From: Ceratotherium simum simum | Lineage: Eukaryota > Chordata > Mammalia > Perissodactyla > Rhinocerotidae | Assembly (NCBI RefSeq): GCF_000283155.1 | Contig: NW_004454178.1 | Coordinates: forward strand, 24,980,083 to 25,044,082 | Direction: 5' to 3' | DNA length: 64,000 nucleotides | Shown: positions 56,203 through 64,000 of the stretch, in pieces | How positions within the stretch are numbered: position 1 is the first letter of the stretch | Layout: each line of letters opens with the position of its first letter | Position numbers and translations under genes: made by a program | Notes under the pieces: generated by a model | The model's database searches: none | Told to the model about the DNA's origin: nothing | Seen by the model: only the letters and a program-made list of their open reading frames with translations

Positions 56203-58253
56203 CTGTATTCATATTAGATTTCCCCATAAGATCTAATCCCACATTTCATACGGGTGCCTCCACTGACGTGGGGATAAGAGGAGGGGGCTTCAGTATAATC
56301 TGAGTAGCTGAAATCAAGCCCCCTGGTCAGAAGCAGCATTTGGAGAACCTCCAGTGGACTTAGGGAGCCGCACCCTCCATTAATGAAAGATGAGTTGAAG
56401 CTGCCTAGTGAGGTGTGGGGTATTAAGGTGCTTTAATTGACCTCTCTGCTGGTACTTGGAGATGACGTGGTCAGGAGTGGCTATTTGATCTCCAGTTATT
56501 CCAGAATTTCCACTCTCGTGCCAAACATGTCTCTCCAGACTGCTGTTCTTGGCTCTTCCTTAAACTGCCCTTGAAGTTCATCTAAAATCTTCATTTTTCA
56601 AAGGTGAGGCTTTTCTAGTCTATGTTAAAGTCTTCTGTAAAGATATCCAGTTCATACAAATTGGTGATAAAGAAGTTGCTTGTAATCTGGCACTTCTCTG
56701 GAGTCTAAGAGTTGATGACTTTTCTTTGAGCTCTGTTTCAGGGGCCACAGTGCAGAGGGGAAAACCCTTACATTAGGGTGTGGGCAGGTGTTCTTAGTGC
56801 TATGCTGAAGGGTGTTATAGGCTTTATGTTCCTTTAGGGAAACTACTTTTTTTTAAGAAAGATTATTTTAGGGACGCTGTTTGAGGAATTTCTGTACTGT
56901 AGGTTGGAAGGCTACTTACTTCTCCTGATGTTTTGTCCTTCCTTGAGTCAGCTTGTCTTCAAGTCAAGCTGCTTAGCAGAAGTGCCTGACTTTTTAAAAC
57001 TCTGGATTCATTTTAAGTGCTCTTAAATTTCCCTGTTTGATATGAGTGCTGTTTAAATTCAGATTATAAAGTACTGTGTCCCCCACACTTCCTTTCTGTG
57101 AGTGACATTTGTCAATTACATCGGTAGCCTGATTGATTTCTGGATTTCAGCCAGCAGGGTAGAGATTTGTTTCATGGCTCTGATTGTTAGGAATAGTCTA
57201 TCTTTCCTAGGATATTAAACTCATAGGCAGGATTACTGAAGCCAAAGCCAAATAAATGGGTGGGTATCTGGAAGAAATACTGCTTTCATTTTTTTAATCA
57301 TCATTTTCTATTCCTAAGTATATATTGAAACATTTTATTTATTTCTTATCAGCGGGGTGTTCTGCTAGCAAGTGAATACAATTGAGTAAAGCTTATTTTC
57401 CCATGTCATTATCTATTCTGAGCAAAAGCATTTTAAATAGACTATTCTGAAAGCATATAGGGATTTTTTTTTTCCTCTGCATTAGAGTTGACTTAGGGGG
57501 ATTTTTCAGAATTTGTTCCTCTACAGCTGAGAAATACACAATGGATTTTAGTTGTTTTGTTCTCAATATTTTTAGAAAATAATCGGTTGATGTTTGCAGT
57601 GCATTGTGTTCGTGAAAAGCAGAAGTGGTTTTCCTAAGAGATGCTTCGTTGGAGGTGTTTGTGGCCATTTCCTTGGGTACGATGTGTGGGAGATGTTCTG
57701 TGACCTCTGAATTTCTGGTCTGGCCGTAGGATCACCGATTCTGGGGGATGGATTGGAAAAATGGATACTTTTTTTTTCAGGATTGCTATGGACTTATTCC
57801 TGGACACTTTTGGAGATGAACTTAATTCCAGAGTAAAATAAATTAGAAATTATTTTAAATGTGGATCAGGCTTTACCCTGCAGCAGCGTTATTGGGCTTT
57901 CTGGAGCTCTATGGAAGGGCTCTGCGCTCAGGGACTGAAAACAGCGGCCCCCTGGCTGGGCCAGAGGCAGCTCCATGGCAGGTCCTTCAGTTTCTGTTCC
58001 TCCTGCTCTTCATCCTCCCTCAGCACCGTCGTCCACAGTCCCTGCTCCAGTACTGTGCTTCTTGGTATCTGCCCTCCCTTTGCCACTTTGGTTTTCTCAC
58101 CTCTATTTAGCCCAGAATCAGGCCAAATCCTGCAAGTCCATATGACCCTCCCCCCCACTCCCCAGCCTGACCTGCCACCCTGCCTGACCTGTCCCTTAGT
58201 CATTGGTCTCTCTCTGTTCCCCACCCCACCCCACCCCATTTTTTCCTCACTCT
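56203..58253. other. unassigned intronic sequence
   Basis: About 2 kb with no recognised gene or repeat. A (CCCCA)4 run lies at about 58218-58238. Confidence 0.4.
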
Positions 58254-58492
58254 TTTTTTTTTTTTTTTGTGAGAAAGATCAGCCCTGAGCTAACATCCAT
58301 GCCAATCCTCCTCTTTTTGCTGAGGAAGACTGGCCCTGGGCTAACATCTGTGCCCATCTTCCTCCACTTTATATGGGACGCCGCCACAGCATGGCCTGAC
58401 AAAGCGGTGCATCAGTGCGCGCCCGGGATCTGAACCCGGGCCACCAGCAGCAGAGTGTGCACACTTAACCATTATGCCATGAGGCCGGCCCC
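58254..58492 (-). mobile_element. ERE-type SINE with doubled 3' module
   Basis: The - strand begins GGGGCCGGCCTCATGGCATAA. Two GATGTTAGC modules and a T17-type tract (on the + strand) follow. A perfect 10-base target-site duplication TCCTCACTCT flanks it (58244-58253 and 58493-58502). Confidence 0.93.
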
Positions 58493-58502
58493 TCCTCACT
58501 CT

Positions 58503-59116
58503 CCTTTGATCCTACCTTTCAGCCTCTGAACTGGCTCAAGTCCCTCCCATCCTTAAAAACAGAGGGACACATGAACAAGTCTTCCCCCACCCCTCAAAAC
58601 CCTCCCTTGATCTGCCTTCCTCCCAGGTGCAATCTACAGTTTCTTCTACATGCACAAATCATCAAAAATGTTTAATTGTAGAATTTTATCAATAGCATAC
58701 AATAGCCAACGTTTTTTCTAGTTGCAAATTAAAAGCTTTCTCAACTCTGTTCTCTTCACTCCATCTGCCTTGTTTAACAGCAATATTCACACCAGCCTTC
58801 TGGGAACATTCATGAACAGTGGCTTCCAGGAGACACCTCTGTTTTCTGTTTCTCCCACTACCCATTGTCTGTCTTGGCTTGTTCCTTACCCAGCTCTTAT
58901 TCATTGCATGCAGGAGTCCCGAGATTCCTTCCTTCATTAGACGCATGCTACCAATGTTATCATCACCTTGAACCAATTCATCCTTCTGGTGCTAACGTGC
59001 CTGTTGGACACCTCCACCAAGGCTTTCTGCCACCACTTCAAACTCAGTCCTACCAAAACTCAACTCATCACCTTCCGTAGAAAATCCAAAGGGATTTTTT
59101 AAAACAATCTCTTAGA
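58503..59116. other. unassigned sequence, possible ancient LINE at 58700-59080
   Basis: GTTGGACACCTCCACCAAGG and TCCTACCAAAACTCAACTCATC resemble part of an old CR1/L2-type LINE, but the match is too weak to name. Confidence 0.3.
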
Positions 59117-59298
59117 GGGGCTGGCCCTGTGGCATAGTGGTTACGTTCAGCAGGCTCTGCTTTAGCACCCGGGGCTCATGGGCTTGGATCCCGGGTGCAG
59201 ACCTACACCACTCATCAGCCATGCTGTGGCAGGAACCCACATACAAAATAGAGGAAGACTGGCACAGATGTTAGCTCAGGGCAAATCTTCCTTGACAA
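59117..59298 (+). mobile_element. ERE2-type SINE
   Basis: GGGGCTGGCCCTGTGGCATAG opens the head, and ATGTTAGCTCAGGGCAAATC closes a single 3' module. Only a weak duplication is seen (CTCTTAGA and CTATTAGA), and the tail is short. Confidence 0.88.
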
Positions 59299-59494
59299 AA
59301 TTCTATTAGATGAAAAAGAAGTGTGAGGAATTACTGGTGCTAAGTAGTTATGCAAAAAAAAAAAAAAAAGGTCCTAAAGACATGCCACTTTTAAAAGAGA
59401 GTTTCTATTCCCAATTGCTACAAAATATAAAATACTTAAGACTAAGGAGAGTTAATGATAACCTCTCAAAGTCCTCATTTTATTAGGAGAATCA

Positions 59495-59640
59495 TCCGTC
59501 CACTCATCCATCATTTATGCAGTGCCCACTGTGTTCCGAGGTGAGAACATACTCCCATTCTGAAAGAGCCCACTCTTCGTGGGGGAGGTGGGGAGGAGAA
59601 AGTGCGTACTGGGTCATAGGCAGCTATGGAAGTGAGGTAC
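59495..59640 (-). repeat. L2 LINE fragment
   Basis: CACTCATCCATCATTTATGCA, GTGCCCACTGTGTTCCGAGG and CTGAAAGAGCCCACTCTTCG match the reversed L2 3' end. Confidence 0.55.
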
Positions 59641-60064
59641 AACCCCTCAGCACGGGTTAGCGCACAGTCAACAGGAGCTCCAAACTAGCTCACTGTTGCT
59701 TTCCAGCCACTCTCGCTCCCGGATACTTCTGTCAGGATCCTAGCCCCTGGGCCAAGTTCACTGTGGGCCAGAGCTGGGCCAGCAGACCATGGGGTACAGC
59801 TTTCTCTACAGACAGCAGGCAGGGTCTGGCTCCCCCATATGATGCTCCTACCAATGTCCCAGGTCTTACTGGGAGAGCCAGCTACAGCACTGACCTGGAT
59901 GTGTGCACTGCTTTGCCAGCACCCCTGGAGTGGGAGATGGTGTTGCTGGCCCAGGCTAAGCCCAGGGAGACAGCTAAAGACACTCCCTGAGCCTGTCTAT
60001 TGAATGTCTGGTCAGTGAGGACCCCTGGGTGGCTGGGAAGGAGCACCTCTGTGTCAAGCAGCCA

Positions 60065-60215
60065 GATGCTAAGAGCTCAGACTTGTAGTGGGGACTTGAG
60101 TTAAAGCCTGGCTCTTCCAAAGCGTATCTGGACAAGTTATACAACTTTTGTGGGCCTCAAGGTATGTATAAAGTGCTTTGTAAACTGAGAAGTGCTGTGC
60201 AAATCTGGGTAATCA
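60065..60215 (+). repeat. MIR SINE fragment
   Basis: GAGTTAAAGCCTGGCTCTTCC, TCTGGACAAGTTATACAAC, TATAAAGTGCTTTGTAAAC match MIR in order. Confidence 0.55.
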
Positions 60216-62157
60216 CTTCATGAATGACCTTTATAATATGAAGTGTTTTTAGATATTAGTCAAAAGGATCCATATAAAGTAATGACATAAATATAAGCTC
60301 ATGGTTTGTAGAAGTAATTTAGAGGTGTTTATTCTGCTGTCATCAATATGGCTAGTGATTCATGTTCATGGAAAACAGATATTCCCGCTGTGATTTAGAA
60401 GAATGGTCTCCTGTCAGTTATCCGAGAGCCACTCTGCCCTCCCCTGTCCGCCCTCTGCTTCGTGCTGCCATTTCTGGAAGGGTTTGTCCCTGCAGCTCTT
60501 GCACTTATAACCAAACCACAGCAGGAGGCGAAGCCAATGAACCCAGCAACAGACCAGCACCATGGAGACCAGTAAACTAAGTTTAGGTGTGGCCCAAAAT
60601 TGGTTAAACATTCTGGTGTTTGCTGGTTAGCTATGACTCTGATGTTCCTAGAACAAAATTAAACCTTTTTTTCTTTTGTCGAGAGTCCCTTAAGAAATTA
60701 AGTTCCTGAATATAATCTTATCGTACATCAGAGAACTGCTTTTTAGATTTCAGACATTTAATTTTTGTTGAGAGGGCACAGAGGATTACAAGTGTGGAGG
60801 CTTTTAGGAATGCCAGAGACAGTCAGAGCTTTCACAAAACCCAAAGTACCCTCTCAGTGCAGAGCTCCTGGGCTTAAATAGTGACTGTGTGTTTGCAGGT
60901 CATTAACTGCCTGGCAGCTTGGAAAGGGCCAGAAATTCAGAGGCAACCTGTTAGAAGTGGCATCCTGACCAATAGAAAGGGAAAACTGAATCTGTGTCAC
61001 TGACCTCACAGCTCTCTATATGAAGACCCTGGGCCCACACTGGTGCAGTCCAGATGGACGGCCACCTGCTTCCCCCTCCCTGTGGCTCAGACCATTCAAA
61101 GGCACCCTGGGTTTCTTCTGCTAACCTTCCTGAGGATGGAAACCTGGGGCTTCCTGCCTGATTTCTTCTCACCTGACACTCTTAGTGGTGTTAGTGTTGT
61201 CTCCTTCCAGGCAAAGGGTTTATATTACTCTGCCAAGCCGCCTTTAGAGCTGTGAGTACTGGCGTGAAAATTTGGGGCACCTCCACGTTTCCCATTCTAC
61301 AAAATGTCACTTTTCACAGCCACACCCCTTTCTTTGACTTCTTAGTGGACGTTCCTAGCACCAAGTCTGTAGGTTCCGGGTCATTCATTAATCGTCCTCA
61401 CAAGTGGCCTTGCTATGAGTTTAAAAAAAAAAAAGAAAGGCCTGTCTTGGAAGGGGTTCCCCCTTGGAAGGGGGTCCTTTTCTTTAGAGAGCTATTTAAT
61501 CAACAGAAGGCAACTAGACCCTCTACACTTTATTCTTGAGGCCTCAGGAGCTAAATAATAACACCGAGAAGTGCAAATTCAGCACTCCACTTACAATACA
61601 GACTTTGCCATCTGCCCCACAGCTGGGAATAGTCTGGGCCTCGGCCACCTAGCTCAACAGGCCGGGCTGAAGCCCGCAGCAGAATGTGGCAGCCTCTGTC
61701 TAGGATGTTAGCATCGCGGTTTTCTCTAACACACAGCTACTTAGCGGGATAAGAGATCTCTGGTGCACTTACTATTATTATTTTATTGCTGGTATCGTTA
61801 GTTTGTTCCTGAGACTAAAATTAGCCAGCTAGTTGCTTCTCACTCCATGACACCACCCTGCCTCCCGCGGCTTCTGCAGCCTGCCCCCCCCACAGCTTTG
61901 GTGGGGGACTGCCCACTGTCTCTCTGGGTAATCCCCTCTCAGCCATTTTAACCCCTTGTTGCCCAGCTTCCTTCCTGCTGTGGAGGAGGACAGGAAGGCC
62001 TGGGCGCCTTGGGTGGGGACTCTCCACCGACAGAAGGAAGAGAGCTGGCTGAGAGGCAGCAAGGCGGTGTTGGTTTGCGTTTTCATCCAGCTAGCAGGGC
62101 AGTTCACCAGGCTGTGCTCAGCAGGGTCTGCATGTTAGTGCCTTTGGTCGTCATCTA
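60216..62157. other. unassigned intronic sequence
   Basis: About 1.9 kb with no recognised gene or repeat. Confidence 0.4.
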
Positions 62158-62310
62158 CCCTGTGGGCACTATCCTTATCACTCACATGTTTCAGAGGAGA
62201 CTCAGACACAGGGGCTAAGTAACTTGCTCACGATCCCATAGTAAGTGGCAGAGCCAAAAATTAAACCAGATGGTTTAATTCCAGAGCCCACTTACTCCAC
62301 GCCCTCCCTA
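62158..62310 (-). repeat. MIR SINE
   Basis: ACATGTTTCAGAGGAGACTCA, GGCTAAGTAACTTGCTCACG, CATAGTAAGTGGCAGAGCC and CCAGAGCCCACTTACTCC match the reversed MIR. Confidence 0.75.
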
Positions 62311-63300
62311 TGTGGTTTTCAGGAAGCTGATAACTAGCGATTGGATGGTGGCCTGAGGGTTGGGGACAATGCAGATGTCTTCAGGCACTGCCCTGTAACA
62401 GGCAGACACACAAATGAAGCCTGTTCTCTATGCCCCGCTCTGGGAGATATGGTCATGGGGTTTGGGGGGCAGGGGGTGGGGCAGGTAGTTCTAGAATTTG
62501 CCTATGTAGATCAGAATATTCAAACTGATGTCTGAAAGAAAAAGGCTATTTTATTAATTGGCTATCCCTCTCATCTGTGAAGTTATTACTACTACTAATG
62601 TTATAATTGCTTTCCATGATAAATTCCTTAAGTCCCATACTGGTTTATGTAGAACAGTTTAAAATTATTTTCTCCAATTCGTTTAACTTTATAGAATCAA
62701 GAATTGTAATAGACTAACATTTAAAAAGTATTATAACGAAAAAACAAGGTATTACAAGGTAGGCACTTCAATCTCTTTGAAAGTTATTTCTGCGAACCTA
62801 AGGAAGCTGTCCATTAAAGCTTGGAGTCAACATTGAAACCGGCTGAATTCCTCCCACAGCGGCCACTCCATGCCTTTACTCAGCCTCTCTCTTCCGTCGC
62901 CCCTGTCCGCTCCTAGGTTACGTCCTCCTGTCCCCCAGAACCTCTTCTCTGCCCACCTGCCCTGTGGACAACCCATTCCTTCCCGTGCCCCCTCCTCAGA
63001 AGCCCAGGGCGCAGGGGCGCCCTGTCCACAGTGGGAGGTGAGCGCACACAGGTCCCGCGCTAACATGTTACGGAGAATTAGGTTACGGTGGCAGAGGGTG
63101 AGAAACTGGGGACTGTTAACATTAAAATGTGAATTTGTGGTCTCCCAAGACTCTTTCTGGAGCCCTTTGCAGGGAAAGAGGGCAAGTGATTCTGTTGGAG
63201 GTTCCCGTTTTCCCGTTTTGAGGCGGGGAGGTGGTCTTTCTGAGAAGGGCCTGCGAAAACGTGTCCCCAGGCCATGGGCAGGAGGGGGCCCGGGCAGCCT
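62311..63300. other. unassigned sequence leading to the second CpG island
   Basis: No gene or named repeat recognised. GC content rises from about 62860 onward. Confidence 0.4.
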
Positions 63301-64000
63301 CGACGCAGGGTAGGAAGAGAGGGCGCAGGAAGGTTCTAGGCGCCGCAGGCACCGGGCCTGGCCAAGACAGCTTGAGGTTCTGATGAAAACTCGCGTCGCT
63401 TCCTTCCCGTCGCTTGTCCCAGCCTGGCGAGGTCAGGAAACGTTTCGTTGCTTTGCCCGTGGGACTTTCGAAGAACGACTGGAGGAGGCGCGTGCTGGGG
63501 AGTCGGGTCCCTGTCCCGGCGCCGGGACGACTCCTCTCCGCCCCCTCCCTCCCCGCGTGGCGCCCGGCGGGGGCCTCCGTTCGACCCCTGCCTCGAACGT
63601 CCTCCCGGCCAGACCCTGGACGGTGTGGCCCCCGGCTCTGAGACCCCGGATCCGCGCCGAACCGCCGGCACTCCCGTTCTTTGCTGCGCCCAGCTTGCAC
63701 AGGGGGAAGTGGGCGAGAGAGGCACCCAGCCCTCGGTGCTTGTTCTCCCCCTGGCGGGCCGCGCAGCTTTTGTCGTCCTGCAAGCCGGCCCCTTCTCGGG
63801 GTGATGCGATAACGTGAGCTCCCGGCCGCCAGGTGCTGCCGTGCGCCGGCGGAGGCTCTCGCGGCCGCAAAGCTCAGTATGGCCCGAATCTGGAGGACCG
63901 CGCGGGACCGGAGCCCTCCGGAGCAGGGCGGGGGCGGCAAGGCGGGAAGGGGGCAGGGCCTGGCGAGGCAGTCCGCCCCGCCCCGCGCAGGCCCCGCCCC
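63300..64000. promoter_or_regulatory. second CpG island, truncated by the window end (candidate internal LRRFIP1 promoter)
   Basis: GC content and CpG density rise sharply from about 63.3 kb to the window end. GC boxes cluster at the edge: GGGCGGGGGCGG at 63926-63937, CCGCCCCGCCCCGC at 63973-63986 and CCCCGCCCC at 63992-64000. No TATA box is seen. LRRFIP1 is known to have shorter isoforms with an alternative first exon downstream of the long-isoform exon 1, and an island about 59 kb into intron 1 fits that. The matching first coding exon is not in the window, so the link is inference. A start for an antisense or unrelated transcript is also possible. Confidence 0.6.

Larger units (their letters stand above)
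4884..64000 (+). other. LRRFIP1: LRRFIP1 intron 1 (5' part, runs past the window end)
   Basis: No recognisable coding exon follows the donor at 4884, and the interval is filled with interspersed repeats and unique non-coding sequence. LRRFIP1 is known to have a very long first intron between the long-isoform exon 1 and the shared downstream exons. The interval is therefore read as intron. An unrecognised small non-coding RNA or an alternative exon inside it cannot be excluded. Confidence 0.75.

Noticed and set aside
63122..63940. 272-codon open reading frame on the - strand at the second CpG island
   Set aside because: GC-rich DNA gives long open frames by chance. The translation is low-complexity Arg/Pro/Gly-rich with no known domain.

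Overview
The window looks like nuclear DNA from an odd-toed ungulate, most probably an Equus species (horse, donkey or zebra). Twelve tRNA-derived ERE SINEs, a family known from perissodactyls, are scattered through it. Two of these are ERE1-type copies with the characteristic body that follows the GGCCATGCTGAGG segment. The background is typical mammalian non-coding sequence: decayed MIR, L2 and L1 elements, hAT and Tigger DNA transposons, MaLR LTRs, CpG-depleted bulk DNA and two CpG islands. Species and chromosome cannot be fixed from the sequence alone. || Only one coding segment can be supported: the first coding exon of LRRFIP1 (also called GCF2/TRIP) on the + strand at 4788-4883. It sits in a CpG island of about 1 kb (4240-5240) and ends in a strong GT donor. 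No later LRRFIP1 exon is recognisable, so nearly all of the remaining window (4884-64000) reads as the long first intron. The window ends inside a second CpG island (about 63300-64000) rich in GC boxes. LRRFIP1 has shorter isoforms that start from an internal promoter, and this island is a reasonable candidate for it, though that is inference because the island runs off the window. || Layout. 1-4100: intergenic 5' flank with a (TA)n(GA)n microsatellite and L2/MIR relics. 4100-5240: promoter, GC-rich minisatellite and exon 1. 5.2-14.7 kb: intron with ancient repeats only and no ERE. 14.7-25.6 kb: first ERE cluster, a MER20, a Tigger, a tRNA-Glu-headed SINE with an RTE-type tail, a CTCCAGG minisatellite, a MER5A, and a MaLR LTR split by an ERE1. 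27.5-31.3 kb: a layered stack in which minus-strand L2 material is broken up by L1 and hAT insertions. 33.3-37.2 kb: three EREs in both orientations, Tigger ends and an L1 ORF2 relic. 39-45.5 kb: MaLR LTR, L2, a mosaic ERE with a splice-ready polypyrimidine tract, and an L1 split by a young-looking ERE. 45.5-58 kb: ERE-free stretch with two L1 3' ends, L1 ORF2, and a second MER20. 58.2-59.3 kb: the last two EREs. 59.3-64 kb: ancient repeats and unassigned sequence running into the second CpG island. || No rRNA, tRNA gene, CRISPR, intact retroelement or second protein-coding gene was found. The most interesting leads are a possible in-frame 93-base cassette exon in an antisense ERE (42248-42340), the inverted ERE pairs, and the two GC-rich promoter regions. 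Repeat names were assigned by eye from memory of consensus sequences, so edges are approximate unless a target-site duplication is stated.
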